NCBI GenBank assembly: GCA_024516035.1
Contig: CM044965.1
Span: 4,354,978-4,418,977 of the forward strand
DNA: 64,000 nucleotides
Origin: Bactericera cockerelli
Taxonomy: Eukaryota; Arthropoda; Insecta; Hemiptera; Triozidae
Reading direction: 5' to 3'
Shown: positions 1-11,547 of the stretch, piece after piece
Layout: each line of letters begins with the position of its first letter
How positions within the stretch are numbered: the stretch's first letter is position 1
Notes under the pieces: generated by a model
The model's database searches: none
What the model was told of the DNA's origin: nothing
The model's input: the letters and a program-made list of their open reading frames with translations, nothing else
Translations under genes and position numbers: made by a program

Positions 1-43
1 TAAACAGTCGGAATAAAAACTAATAGAATAAGAAATAATTGAC

Positions 44-165
44 CCGGAGGTTGCGGGTTCGAATTTCGGCTGGAGCGGAAAATTCTGACCGAGTTTTTAC
101 CCTTTCGGAATAGCATGGGTGTAAAGGTAAATTGTCGGGGTGGAATAGAATATAATAATATATTA
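44..165 (+). repeat. SINE family E fragment
   Basis: A tRNA T-arm-like motif (gggttcgaatttc) is followed by a body (aaaattctgaccgag, then ggtgtaaaggtaaa) that recurs at 3300-3475 and 3745-3885 on the other strand, at 60421-60470, and in the SINE split by the foldback element near 42150/45401. It is a dispersed Pol III-type retroposon fragment. Confidence 0.6.
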
Positions 166-300
166 TACCTTGTTTATACTGCCGAGGTAAGACTGAAAAA
201 TCCCTTTACTCCAGCAGTCAAACAGGTCTTATATATTTTATGGGATACATTTATGGGGTAATGCCAAAACCGTTCCGGGGTACAATTTTTATTGTTATCT

Positions 301-376
301 GACCTGGTAGCAGGGTTTTCAGTGAAACCCTTACAATTAACACTGCATGCGACCTAATTAGATCTATTGTGACCAG
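301..376 (+). repeat. Short dispersed repeat, inverted copy at 48746-48815
   Basis: The sequence from gacctggtagcaggg to agatctattgtgacc matches the reverse complement of 48746-48815 with scattered changes. It abuts a SINE C copy at 360-626. Nothing in it suggests coding. Confidence 0.5.
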
Positions 377-626
377 TTGTTTCTATTCGGTTTTAACGTC
401 CTGATTTGAGATAGTCAGGCCGGGGGTTTTACCCTCAATTCGCTGGGAATCGTCCCAAATACCCACATCATAACGTCACCCAGCCTGGGTAGGGCCGGAA
501 GTGCCAGCCTCACGTGTTTGAAAGGGACAGAATTTTTTTTTCAAAAAGTCTGCCCCAACCGGGAGTCGAACTCGAGACCTCTGGATTACGGGCAGTAGTC
601 ACAACCATTACGCCACGGAGGCTGGG
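360..626 (-). repeat. SINE family C, tRNA-derived head, minus strand
   Basis: Read on the minus strand it starts with a tRNA-like head (ccgtggcgtaatggttgtga and a gttcga B-box). It then runs through the shared core (cctacccaggctgggtga) and the ggtaaaaccc segment. The same unit occurs at 2139-2334, 12285-12645, 17993-18250, 48395-48620 and 60893-61215. An apparent 62-codon ORF on the plus strand here is only SINE sequence. Confidence 0.8.
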
Positions 627-818
627 GGGGTACAATTACATTGAAGAAAAAGCCGCCGGCGCGGCGTTTACACTGAAGGTTGAGAAACCCTGGATTCACT
701 AAGCCAATAAAAAATGTACTTTAGAAAATTGTCGCGAGCAGACAAATAATCCTCATAGATGTCAGCCAGCCTCGAGGGGAAGTAATGTTGTAGTTGTTAT
801 TGCGATGATTACTTGACG

Positions 819-1036
819 TGCACTGGTATAGTCAATTGGTTAACGCGCAAGTCTGGTAATCCAGGCAGCATAGGGATCCGTTGGTTCGAATCCCACCCAG
901 TGCATGCATTTTTCTTCATTAAACTGAGTTTGTGACCACGTAATAATAAAACTCTGTGGGTTATGTGGTAGAATTTTTTTAAAGCATTAACCTCGCCTTA
1001 TGGTTACCTGCCACTAAAGAGTTTTATTATTATTAT
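819..1036 (+). repeat. SINE family A, tRNA-derived
   Basis: The tRNA-like head (gcactggtatagtcaattgg, then ggttcgaatcccacccagtg) is followed by a tail containing gtgaccac, an aataataa run, ggtggtagaa and a terminal (tta)n. Related copies lie at 6209, 8325, 12111, 14112 and, inverted, 46838-47008. Confidence 0.85.
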
Positions 1037-1169
1037 GATGATGGCTATACTGATGTTGGTTATCAGAATAATGGTTGTAATAAGAGTGAAACATCAGCAA
1101 ATTTTAAATCCTCCACATTTTTCTTGGTTATTATTTGGAAATAACTTTTCTGCATTTCTCCATTTTTTT

Positions 1170-1371
1170 CTTGGCTCTTCTAATCGAATTCTTCTTGTTT
1201 CTCTTCTTTCTTTTATTTCTTTTTCTTTTTTGTTTCTCTTTCTCCTGCTCTTTTTCTTTTTCTGTTTTTTCCCCCCTTTTCTTTCTCTTTCTGTTTCTCT
1301 CTTGCTTTCTTGCTCTTTTCCTAGTTTTCATTCTCTTTCTTTTCTCTTTCCTATTTTTCCTTCTCTTTATT

Positions 1372-1404
<33 letters not shown>

Positions 1405-1674
1405 TGCTCTTTTTCTCTTTCTCTCTTTTCTTTTTTTATCTTTCTCTCTCGCAATTTTTCTCTATCTCTTTTATCATTATCTCTCTTCTTCCTCTTTTTC
1501 TCCTTTTGTCTCTCTCTGTCCCTCAACTGATTTAAAATACAACTCTCTCCTATTTGACAAATATATTCGGCTCTCTCTCTTTCTCTTTAACTTTAATGTA
1601 TTTTTTTATCTATCTCTCTCCATTTTATTGCCTGTTACATTATTTATTTTCTCTCTCCTCTCCTCTTGTTGAAG

Positions 1675-1711
<37 letters not shown>

Positions 1712-1800
1712 TCTTTCTCTCTCTTTCTCTCTCTCTCTTTTTCTCTCTCTCTCCCTTTCCCTCACTCTCTCTCTCTTTCTCTATCTCTCGCAACTTTGAG
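1170..1800. repeat. CT-rich polypyrimidine tract
   Basis: About 600 bp of nearly pure pyrimidine on the plus strand, with (ct)n cores near 1375-1400 and 1680-1705. Long frames translate only to Leu/Ser/Phe runs and are artefacts. Confidence 0.9.
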
Positions 1801-2106
1801 TTTAAATTAGAAAGCCGCTCAGATGTTTATGAAAGAAAGATAAAAAGTCCCATCGCAATTTCTTTCCACAAAATAATACAATTTGAATAAACTTAGAGTG
1901 CAAGAGCTCTCTCTGACCGAATCTGGAATTAGATTTGAAAAAGAACAGACCATATCACAGAGTTAAATAAAATTATAATCTTTCGCGCTAAATAGAAAGA
2001 CATGGAAAGAAAGGATTCATGGAAAAAATGCTGACCCCAAGTAGGTTTGGGAAAAGGCAAAGTGAAAGAAAGAAGAAGAAGATAACCTTTGGAATTTTTT
2101 TTTGGT

Positions 2107-2334
2107 CGCTTTCAACTGCATGGTCATATCACGACGGAGGTTTTACCCTCAATTCGCAATAAACTCACAAACCTGCTACCCACAATAACCTCACCCAGCC
2201 TGTGTAGGGCTGGAAATGCCAGCCTCACATGTACGGAGGGAACAGAATTGTCTGTGTGAAAAGTCTGCTCCCACCGAACTCAGGATCTTTAGACTACGGG
2301 CAGTAGTCACAACCGTTACGCCACGGAGGCTGGC
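2107..2334 (-). repeat. SINE family C copy, minus strand
   Basis: Same head and core as 360-626. The distal part (gtcgctttcaactgcatggtc) is the tail also attached to the 5S-derived SINE at 60655-60890. Confidence 0.75.
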
Positions 2335-3299
2335 TAATATTACTATTTTATAATTAAATACAAATAATTTTTTACTACTACTACTGCTACTAATCGGGCT
2401 GAACAAACAAGGCAATATTAATTATTTTATTTTATTAATTATTATATTTTAATATGAACATTGGTATTGTTGTTTCAATTTATTGTTCTATGAGTTTTTA
2501 AACAATGTTATGTTCTTAATAATAAAGAAAGTAAAAAAAAAATATTATGGTGACTTGTCTTACCTTTCTCTATTATAAACATTTTTATTTTGCCATTTTA
2601 CCTTTTCGCATCAATCGCGTTCCATCACTAGTATTATTCCCGTCGTAGAGTAAATACTATGCTCGAATGGAATAAATAAAAGTCACAAGACATTTCAGCG
2701 TTCATATTTCCAGCAAGAATTTGATGTGTATGCGAATATAAGGGGGTGAGCTTCCGTCAAAGAGTGTCGATTATAGATGTTGTTAAATAATAATAATAAT
2801 AATAATACTTTAATAATAATAATAAACACCCTATGAAAAGGGACCAAGCACCTGCATTTGAAGTAATGTTCTCCCAAACGGTTCCGAATGCAGGTGGAGA
2901 GGAAGGTTTTAGTAGGTAGGTGTGCACTGTTTCCGGCACAAATCCCACACTGTTGATCATGCTCTCACATGATGTTCGTCTTTTGAAGATTTCCCCCTCT
3001 CACAAAAAAAAAGGAATGTCGATGGTACCCACTAAAAAAATGTGACAAAATAATACAAAAAATATTTTATTTATTTACACTTTATTTTTTTTACATCAAG
3101 CTTTTTTTTACATAAGAAGTTCTCTCTTACCCGAAACATGATCATATTTTCTTAGTCCATAAACATAACGAACACACATATTCTGAAGCTTTTGAAGTTT
3201 ATACCGCAAGTCTTGACTCATATTACTGAGAACAATATATAACAACAATATATAACTAGCTCTTTGGCTTTATCTATCTTCTCATTTTTTATTTAAAAA

Positions 3300-3475
3300 A
3301 AGGCAATTGTGCCCCGGAACCGCTTTTGCATTACTTCAGGGGACTTTACCTTTACACCCATGCCATTCCGGAAACGAAAAAACTCGGTCAGAATTTTCAG
3401 CTCCGGCCAGGATTCGAAGCCACAACATCCGGTCACCACTGCTCTTAACCACTGAGCAAAGGAGTTCGGCATATC
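3300..3475 (-). repeat. SINE family E, minus strand
   Basis: On the minus strand the tRNA-like head (ctttgctcagtggttaagag, then ggcttcgaatcctgg) runs into the gaaaattctgaccgag body and the gggtgtaaaggtaaagt tail. It ends in an A-rich stretch. A second, shorter copy is at 3745-3885. Confidence 0.75.
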
Positions 3476-3494
3476 TACGTTATTGTTTTCATTA

Positions 3495-3615
3495 TTAAGT
3501 AATCTTTTTTAGTATTAAGTAATCTTTTTTTTTTATTATTAAGTAATCTTTTTTTTTATTATTAAGTAATCTTTTTTATAATTAAGTAATCATTAGTATT
3601 AAGTAATCTTTTTTA
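3495..3615. repeat. AT-rich minisatellite
   Basis: About five copies of a ~20-bp unit (attattaagtaatctttttt) with variable poly-T length. Confidence 0.85.
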
Positions 3616-3744
3616 GTAAAAGTTGGACTTTTTTAGTATCACCTAAGAAATGTCGATGGTACCCACTAAAAAAATGTGACAAAATAATGCAAACATAACT
3701 AGCTCTTTGGCTTTATCTATTTTCTCATTTTTTTTTTTAAAAAA

Positions 3745-3885
3745 AGGCAATTGTGCCCCGTACCGCTTTCACATTACTTCAGGGCACTGTACCTTTACAC
3801 CCATGCCATTCCGGAAACAAAAAACCTCGGTCAGAATTTTCCACTCCGGCCAGGATTAACCACTGAGCCAAGGAGTTCGGCATTT
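3745..3885 (-). repeat. SINE family E, minus strand, shortened
   Basis: Same body as 3300-3475, with part of the tRNA-like head missing (the gattcgaagcc segment is absent). The ~100 bp before it also resemble the sequence before the first copy, so this looks like a local duplication rather than an independent insertion. Confidence 0.7.
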
Positions 3886-4849
3886 GGCATTTTTTTTTTT
3901 TTTTTTTTTTTTTTCGTTTTTATTATTAAGTGATCTTTTTTAGTGAAAGTCAGACTTTTTTGACGGAACCCGTTAAAAGGAAACTAGGAGAACTGAATTT
4001 AATAAATACCAGGAAAAAAAGGAAGAGAGAAATGGAAATTGTTACCCCTCCTTCGCCTGCTATGCATGTAAAACAACAAGCTACAACATTTCCTTCAAAC
4101 GTATTCAATATATGAGGGATAAAAAATTCATGTACCTATTACATAACATAAATATGTACTACGTTGTAAATTATGTACTTGCATACATTAATATACAAAT
4201 ATGTACATATCCAGTAAAAACGCAGTGGTTGTGTTTTAAATCTGCTACAGTAATGTGTATTTTTTTACCTCTTTTTGTAAAATTAGGTTTAACGTAGCTT
4301 TCAACTGTATGGTCATATCGTTTACCTCTTTTTTACAAATTTTTGTAATGATAATTATGTTATCTATTTTTTTATAACAACCCAACCCTTAAAAATATTG
4401 AACGAAATATAATACATACAATTATTTTTTTTGTAATCCGGGGCAAAGTTAACGATTCAGGCATTCTCTGCCACTTAACCCTTTGGGGCCAGAGGAAACA
4501 CACACAAGAGAACACAGCCACCCTTCACACGAAATGACAAACGATGCAAACAACATTATTTGCCCCATTCAAACAGAATTATGAGGCGAATTCAGTTTAA
4601 ACAAAAGCTAATTGCCGCAAAACTCTCGAGTATGTATATTAGTGTCCCGATAAAAGGGATCTCCCCCCCCCTATACATAATAGAAGGTTTACCACCCCAG
4701 AAAGCCCCCCCCCCCATAAAAGGGTTAGTTTTCCGAGTTATCTCAATCCCATAGGTCCAAATTATGAGTCCCCGAAGATTCTATTAGCCTAATGTCCCCT
4801 GATGTTTGTTTAAAGGATGAGGCTGCTATATTTTTCCGCTCTCCCTCTG

Positions 4850-5570
4850 GCTCTCTTTCTGTCTCTTTCTCTCTCTCTCTCTCTCTCTTCTCTCTCTTCT
4901 CTCTACTTCCTTCCTTTTCTCCTTTCTTTCCTCCTTCTCTTTCCCTCATTCTCACTCTCGTTCTTCCTCTCTCTCTCTCTCCCCCTCTCTCTTACGTTCT
5001 CACTCTTTATCCCCCTCCCTTTCTCTCCCCTTCTCTCTCTCTACCTCTCTCTCTGTCTCCCTCTCTCTCTCTCCACTGTCTCTCTCTCCTCTCTCTTTCT
5101 CCTCTCTCTCTACCTCTCTATCCTCTGTCTCTCTCTCTCCCTCTTTTCCTCTTTTTTTCTTTATCTCTTTCTCCATGTTTCTTTCTCTCTCTCTTTACCC
5201 TTTTATCCCACTTAAATTATCTCCCTCCCACTCTTCTTCTCTCTCAATATTTACCTCTTTCTCATCCTTCCTTACTCTCTCTTCCTCACTATCTCTCACT
5301 CACTCTCATTATCTCTCTTTCTTTTTTTTTTTCGCCTTTCATTTTCTCTTTCTTCTTCACATTATTTATGCCTTTTTCCCCTTCCTTTCTTTCTCTCCCT
5401 CTCTCTCTGTCTCTCTCTCTCTACCTCTTTATTCATTTCTCTATCTCTCTCTCTTCATCTCTCTTTCTTTCTCTCACTTTTCTCTCTCTTCCTCTTTCTT
5501 AATTCTTCCCTTCCTTCTCTCTCTTCCTCTTTCCCTCTTTATTCTTTCTCTCTCCCTTTCTATTTTCGTC
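4850..5570. repeat. CT-rich polypyrimidine tract
   Basis: About 720 bp of interrupted (ct)n and (cttt)n on the plus strand. The 236-codon frame across it is low-complexity artefact. Confidence 0.9.
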
Positions 5571-5756
5571 CGTTTCATTTCTGGAAAAGAAAAGAACTTG
5601 GCAGGTGTTAAAGGTGATTAAATTCTATTCAACTGCTAACGAGTTGAAACAGATGGTTTTATTCAAGGGTGAGAGGTCACAAGAATAATACTCTTAGGTG
5701 GAAGGTATCCACTAGGCGAGGCTAAAGTCACACTTATAATAATACTCTTTAGTGGA

Positions 5757-5970
5757 AGGTATTATTATTATTAAATGCTTTATTAGATACAATAAAGACA
5801 TCTATATATGTACTATACAAATAATTAATATAAAAATAATGAAACAATGGAAGCAATGTAAACAATAAAATGGAGAAAAAAAAATAGATAAATACATACA
5901 TATGTATGTCCTAACTAAAAGGCGGGGTTATTTCCTCTGGCAATCTCTTCCGCCCAACCCTTATCCACCA
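5757..5970 (-). mobile_element. Non-LTR retrotransposon 3'-end fragment
   Basis: The segment from attaaatgctttatta to ggcaatctcttccgcccaac recurs at 41787-41990, 50020-50200 and 59817-59985, and inverted near 54515-54600. Read on the minus strand each copy is a short 3' region that runs to a taat-rich end. This looks like repeated 5'-truncated insertions of one LINE family. Confidence 0.55.
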
Positions 5971-6208
5971 GGCGAAATCTTTAGTGGAATGTAACCACCA
6001 GGCGAGGCTAATGCTCAAAGCATTTTTTACCATCTAAGAGTCGAATTATGAACCAGGGTTAGGATTAGATTTAATCTAGTTGTACACTATCAGCTGACTA
6101 TAGTGTGCTGTGATTGCTTGAAATTCTCGATTATATATTTTATTGACAAATTTAATGGTCTTGGCATATAATTATGAATGACCCGTCAGAAAAAAGAATT
6201 AAATTAAT

Positions 6209-6318
6209 GTGCACTGGTAGTCAATTGGTTAACTCTCTAGTCTGGTAATCCAGGTAGCGTAGGGATCAGTTGGTTCGAATCCCACCAAGTGCATGAATTT
6301 TCCTCAATAAATTGAGGA
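6209..6318 (+). repeat. SINE family A, truncated
   Basis: The tRNA-like head (gcactggtagtcaattggtt) with B-box (ggttcgaatcccacc) is present. The copy stops shortly after the gtgcatgaatttt junction. Confidence 0.8.
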
Positions 6319-6719
6319 AAATCCGTGCCGGAATAATGGGCAAACATATCAGGAATGTACAGAAAAAGAAAAAAGTCCTATAACTCTGCGATACCCAATT
6401 AATATGTGATATAATGTCACAAAGAAACCTTTATTATATTCAACAAGTACCTATCTCTACACTTAGTGTTTGGCCACAACGAGGACCCTGGCCTATACCC
6501 TAGGCCCTAGACCCCCCACCCCAGACCCTGGTACCTACAGCTAGATGTAAACGATTTTTTTGACAATTTTTTATTGAATGAATTCACGTGGTACTGGTTT
6601 TATCCCAGGGCATAACCCTCCGTTGTGTTCGAGCACTTTTATTTTAAACTTTAGTTGCAAATAAGTTGCCTTTTTATTCACAATATTTAGACAATATCCT
6701 TAAGTATAGACAAGACCCC

Positions 6720-6862
6720 CTCATCATTGAATGATGGGCACTGAGAGAAATTGTTCACACTTTTATTAGAGAGCAGAAATTGTTCTACCCAGCCGGGATT
6801 CGAACCCAGGTCACTGTGCACGTAAGCCTAGCGCGATACCCCACTCGACCCCGGTGACTACT
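6720..6862 (-). repeat. tRNA-derived SINE (family D-like), minus strand
   Basis: The minus strand shows a tRNA-like head (gtcaccggggtcgagtgggg) and B-box (gggttcgaatcccggct), followed by an A-rich body. Its head resembles family D copies at 45890-46000, 49410-49540 and 54085-54245. Confidence 0.6.
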
Positions 6863-7069
6863 AACGTGGAGAGGGCAGATTGAATAACTGGAGGGGAGGT
6901 TAAATGGGAGGTTATATGGTGGGGGGGGGGAGGGGGAGGGGGGTTCTTGAGGAGGTTGAAAGATGTAATAACCCTTACGACCCCCCCGGGAGTTTTTTTT
7001 AATAACCCTAATAAATAAAGTGAATGTTGTTCTCCCAAATGGTCTCACGTCGTTACTTGTAATGGGTGA

Positions 7070-7900
7070 AAATCCGAGAGAGAGAGACAGAGAGAGCAAG
7101 GGAAGAAAGAGAGAGAAGTAAAGAGAAGGAAAGAGGTAGAGAGATAAAGATAGATAGATAGAGAGAAAATGAGAAAAACATGAATAGAAAAAGATATAGA
7201 TAAAGAGTAAAGAGAAAGAGAGAGCAAGAGAAAGAAGAGAGAGAGAGAGAGAAAAATAGAAATAGAAAAACTGAAAGAAAAAAGATAAAGAGTAAAGAGA
7301 AAGAAAAATTAAAATAAAGATACAGATACAGTTAGAGTAAGAAAAAGAAATGGAATACTCTTTTTCTTTCTCGTTCTCTTTCTCTTTCTTTTTCTCTTTC
7401 TCTTTCTCTCTTACTAATACTCTTAGTCTATTTTTCATTTATCCTCTGTGTCTGTTTCAGTATCTATGTATTTACCTTTCTTCTTTCTGTTTACTCATTT
7501 CATCTATTTTGTTACCTCAAGTTCATCTATCTTTCCTTTCCCTGTTCCCTCTCTCTCATTCTCTCTCTTTTTCTGTCATTCTCTCTCTCTCTCCTTTTCT
7601 CTTTTTATCACTCATATTCTATTTTTTTCTCTTTCTTTTTCTTTCCCTCTTTCTATCACTCTTATTTTTTTCTCTTTCTCTTGCTCTTTCTAACACTCTT
7701 AGTCTATTTTTCATCATCCTCTGTGTCTGTTTCAATCTTTATTTACCTTTCTTCTTTCTGTTTACCTTTCTTTTTTTATTTTATCTATTTCGTTACTTCA
7801 AGGTCATCTATCTTTCCTTTCCCCTCTTCTCTCTCTCACTCTCTCTCTCTCTCTCTCATTCTCTCTTTTCCATATATCTTCCATCTCTGCTTTCTAATTT
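7070..7900. repeat. GA-rich tract followed by CT-rich tract
   Basis: About 260 bp of plus-strand purine (7070-7345) switches at about 7348 to about 550 bp of pyrimidine. The two halves could pair as an imperfect inverted repeat. The pyrimidine half contains a partial duplication: ctctgtgtctgtttca appears near 7445 and 7719. Frames here are artefacts. Confidence 0.85.
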
Positions 7901-8324
7901 GTCTTCATCTCCCCAGAGACGGCAGAACAAATAGTCACCATGTCTGCGACATCTTCTTTCCCAACGCTAATATGTTTTAAAGAAGAGATATTGTCTAGCA
8001 ACTCTAGGTATTGTGTTTTAGAGAAAAGATATTTTTTTCTCCAACTCTAAGGTGACTTAAAGAGAGTAACATTGTCGCATCCACCTGACATGACGCTACC
8101 AAAATGACAGACCTGGGAATTGAATCCAGTCATCTTCCTTTGGGGTCACCCTGCAGTGTTCTAAGAACGGTTCCAGGGTCAAGTGTTCTCAGGGAGAGAG
8201 GAGGATTTTAGTGGGTATTGTTCACAGTTGTCTGAACATCAGCCCCTTACTGAGCACCGTGGTCAGAAATGACTCTGGTGTTCGTCTTGAAGACATTATA
8301 AGATTTACCTACAAAAAAGGTGGT

Positions 8325-8531
8325 AGTCAAGTGGATAAGGCGCTAGTCTGGTAATCCAGGTAGCGTAGGGTTCTGTTGGTTCGATTCCCACCCAGTGCAT
8401 GAATTTTTCCTCATTAATTTGAGTCTGTGACCACATAATAATAAGACTCTGAGGGTTTGGTGGTAGAAAATGTTTTAAGCATTAACCTCGCCTTATGGTT
8501 ACCTTCCACTAATGAGTGTTATTATTATTAG
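8325..8531 (+). repeat. SINE family A
   Basis: Head (ggtagtcaagtggataaggc), B-box (ggttcgattcccaccc), a full tail with gtgaccacataataataag, and a terminal (tta)n. Confidence 0.85.
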
Positions 8532-8679
8532 GTGCTAGAGGCGATAATGATCGTCGAATTTATCTACGGAAACCACACACTCAGTCCTAAAATATTACGC
8601 TGGCTGTGATATTAAACGTGAGCAAATCGTCGATTGTAAAATTCAAGTACGCCAATCCTGACGGTATTTGTGCATATAA

Positions 8680-8751
8680 GGGGGTATAGCTCAGTGGTAG
8701 AGCATTCGACTGCAGATCGAGAGGTCCCCGGTTCAAATCCGGGTGCCCCCT
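8680..8751 (+). tRNA. tRNA-Cys (GCA)
   Basis: A 72-nt cloverleaf with a 7-bp acceptor stem (gggggta with tgccccc), an A-box (tagctcagtggtagagc), anticodon loop ctgcaga giving GCA, a T-arm (ccccggttcaaatccgggt) and a U discriminator as expected for cysteine. A run of seven T at 8753-8759 serves as the Pol III terminator. Unlike the tRNA-like SINE heads nearby it has no retroposon tail and all stems pair, so it is probably functional. It sits on the plus strand within an intron of the minus-strand host gene. Confidence 0.93.
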
Positions 8752-8865
8752 CTTTTTTTACCAACTGAACAACTCAGATATATATTTTATATCATTATTA
8801 TTGCCTCGGCAGAAAAGCACTCAATAATATAGCTGACCGTCGTTTCAGAAATGGCATGAATAAAA

Positions 8866-8930
8866 AGATGAGGTGCGGAGGTGCCCTAAAAAATGCGAAA
8901 GCAGTTTCGGGGCACAACTACCTTTTTTTT
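8866..8930 (+). repeat. SINE family E tail fragment
   Basis: Contains ggtgccctaaaaaatgcgaaagc and cggggcacaactacc, matching the family E tail; the head is missing. Confidence 0.5.
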
Positions 8931-9314
8931 TTCTTTCCTTTTAGGTAGTTTCGAGAAAGGAGACCCGAATATGCTAAAAATATGACAGTCACTAATGCAA
9001 AGAGCCCCTATGAGACAACCATTGTCTTTGAACTCCTACGAGAAAGCTATTGTCTCGCAAAAGCACATCAGACGTTTAATTAAGCCTTTTATCCAGTGGC
9101 ACGAAGGTCAAAGGGATCACCACACGACGGCGTCCCAAATACTTCGACAATCCCATACGCTTTCGACGATGAAATTCTCAGACTTAATCCCCAGCAGTAC
9201 ACGAACAAATTTTCCAGCTTACCCCTCCCGGTCCAATGATCCCACATGTTCCCCTTGCGCCATGTTACCCCACCCTACACTAGTTTCTACACGGTGTGTC
9301 GAATTTCCTTTGTC

Positions 9315-9470
9315 TGTCCCGGTAGCTCAGTGGTAATAATATAATTACGAGTCCGTCAGATAGGTTTTGATACCTAAGTCATGGTGGTGAGAGGATATGG
9401 ACGCCCAGATCCAATTTCTAGGCTCTAAATATACAGTTCTCTTATCCTCTTCCTTCCCAATGTGCATCTG
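9315..9470 (+). repeat. SINE family B head fragment
   Basis: Begins tcccggtagctcagtggtaa, like the copies at 10379 and 19851, but diverges after about 25 bp into sequence (ggacgcccagatccaat) shared with about 48370. A degraded or chimeric copy. Confidence 0.5.
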
Positions 9471-9824
9471 AATGCACATTTTTTTGGTAATGCTATCATA
9501 CCAAGACAAAATTGTCCCGCCTATAATAACGCACAGAGTTCTCCTTCCTTTGAAAAAACCTCTGTGGTAAACATCCGTTCATATTAAAGATTAAAATCAA
9601 CATGACTACCAGTGCACCAATTCGTATAATTTATATCTCATAGACTTTTACACCCTGTAAATCTGTATATCCCATAGATTTACTTATAGAGACCCTGTAT
9701 AATCTGCATATCCCATCGTATACACTCGATGCCCTCCGTACAATAAGACCCCAGGCTATGCTTAGGATTTTCAACACAAACCACTTTTCCATATAACTAC
9801 TTTAAATTTTCTTCACTGCACTCC

Positions 9825-10180
9825 CATAAAACCCCGCACCACCATAGCCCCCATAACTCCTACAACCACTTCACCTCCATAACCCCTTCACCCCCACAAC
9901 TCCTGCACCCCCACAAATACTTCACCCCCATAGCCCCCCTAATACTACTGTCTCCCACCTCCCAGGACTCACAACCCCATCTCTTGCCTTCCCAATACAC
10001 CCGTTCTCTCCTTACTTATTACTAGAACTCAGAACCCCCGCACACCCATAACCCTTTCACCCCCACAACCCCTGTACCCCCATAACCCCCCTAATACTAC
10101 TGTTTCCCACCTCCCAGGACTCACAACCCCATCGCTTGCCCTCCCAATACACCCGCTCCCTCCTTACTTATTACTAGAAA
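9825..10180. repeat. C-rich minisatellite with a ~138-bp duplication
   Basis: Repeated accccca/taaccccc units. A longer block (aatactactgt ... ttacttattactaga) occurs twice, at about 9940-10026 and 10078-10180. Confidence 0.8.
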
Positions 10181-10378
10181 TATATATTTCTATTTTCCAT
10201 CTGCAGTATAGTTAACCCCATTGTTAAACCTAATGCTCCGGATATCTTAACAAGGTTACTTCGTGTTTGCAGAAAAATAAAAGTCAGGTGGAATTTTGGT
10301 GGCTCGCGCTGTAAAACTTTACTGACGATGAATGCTTATTGCTGTCTTTTTGGAAAGCTACGTTTATAGAAAAAAATC

Positions 10379-10575
10379 TGTCCCGGTAGCTCAGTGGTAA
10401 AGGCGGCACTTTGTGAATCCAGAGGTCGCAAGTTCGAAACCCAGCCGGGACAAGACAAGTTATCCTCCCATTTGGTATTTTTACCATATAATAATACGTC
10501 TTGGGTTACTGCTGGAATAATGAGACTTAATAGTCCTAATCGGGCAGTATAAATAAGGCGATATTATTATTATCA
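10379..10575 (+). repeat. SINE family B, tRNA-derived
   Basis: The head (gtcccggtagctcagtggta, then agttcgaaacccagccggga) can form a 7-bp acceptor-like stem. The anticodon arm is poor and a retroposon tail follows (ttaccatataataatacgtc, gggcagtataaataaggcga, then (att)n). The same family is at 19851-20060. Confidence 0.8.
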
Positions 10576-10624
10576 TATATTTGTGTTCTTCACGATGTGA
10601 TATCACAGATACTCAAACTCGCTT

Positions 10625-10685
10625 CAAAAAATATTTGTTGAAATCGAGACTCGAACCACCGACTTGCCGATCAAGCAATTGAGGT
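10625..10685 (-). repeat. tRNA-like fragment
   Basis: The minus strand has a B-box-like stretch (ggttcgagtctcgattt) after cttgatcggcaagtcg. No convincing acceptor stem, so it is a SINE or tRNA relic. Confidence 0.35.
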
Positions 10686-10970
10686 CGGTTTATATGAAAG
10701 AGCAAGGAGAACAATAAGGGACTCTTTAAAAAGGACAAATTTATTCCATTACATAAAAAAAACTTGGTTTAGTGAATAGCAAAATATCCTGCCATGTAGG
10801 AAGAGTATTGTTATTTTCAATAGAATCCGTTCGAATCACGGGATATGTAAAGCTTATTTACAAAAAAAAAAAAAAAATAATATCTCCCCTACCTGTGTGA
10901 AATATGTAACACGAAAGAAGATTTTGAGAACCTTATTATGTGATTTAATATAATAATTTTACTACCCTTT

Positions 10971-11026
10971 TTACCCTACATTTACCGCTGTTGGGCGTCG
11001 GGCCAACAGCGGTAAATGTAGGGTAA
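10971..11026. repeat. Perfect 24-bp hairpin
   Basis: Arms 10971-10994 and 11003-11026 are exact reverse complements around an 8-nt loop (gcgtcggg). The surroundings are AT-rich unique sequence. Confidence 0.9.
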
Positions 11027-11103
11027 ATACACATAAATAAGTAAATAACTATGTACATAAGAAATACATAATTTTAATTACCCTGATGAACTTCTCTCTT
11101 TAC

Positions 11104-11135
11104 ATCATACTACATCATTAGGTATGTAGTATGAT
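11104..11135. repeat. 12-bp hairpin
   Basis: Arms atcatactacat (11104-11115) and atgtagtatgat (11124-11135) are perfectly complementary with an 8-nt loop. Confidence 0.85.
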
Positions 11136-11507
11136 CATATTGTATATTTTATGAAAAATACTTATGCGCATTAAAAAAAACTCTAACCAGAATTTTCTTT
11201 CACATGGAAAATAGCAGGAGGTCTTCAAAAAATTTTCAGTAAAAAGAAAAAGTAGGTCATATTTCGAAAACAAAAGGAATTTACCCACAAAAGTTATTTT
11301 TAGGTTATACATATCTCATTGTATTCCTAATTAAGTAATTAGTAATTTGGTTTCGTATAACATAACCTTTTTTTTGTACAATTTTAAATTTAAAACAGAG
11401 GTTTATTATACAATTATATGAATATATAAATGTATAATAAACATTAATTAATTTGTTAATGAAAGCAACATTAGCAAAGTGGGAGAAATAATTACAAAAT
11501 ATTTTTT

Positions 11508-11547
11508 TTAGTGTAAAGTAGGTGTTAACCTACTTTGCACTAAAAAC
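11508..11547. repeat. ~18-bp imperfect hairpin
   Basis: ttttagtgtaaagtaggt pairs with acctactttgcactaaaa with one mismatch. It is the third inverted repeat within 600 bp. Confidence 0.8.

Noticed and set aside
1035..1535. 166- and 131-codon ORFs, and similar ones at 4792-5621, 6785-7934, 13859-14165, 14660-16257, 17280-17654, 18490-19570, 46119-46672, 50293-50897 and 51940-52434
   Set aside because: They lie in polypurine/polypyrimidine tracts, are open on both strands, and translate to Ser/Leu/Phe or Arg/Glu/Lys runs.
8995..9336. 113-codon ORF
   Set aside because: No recognisable domain, no splice or regulatory context, and it runs into a SINE B head; likely chance.
10379..10452. tRNA gene (His- or Ser-like) at the SINE B head
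   Set aside because: The acceptor stem pairs, but the anticodon arm does not form properly and a retroposon tail shared with 19851 follows.
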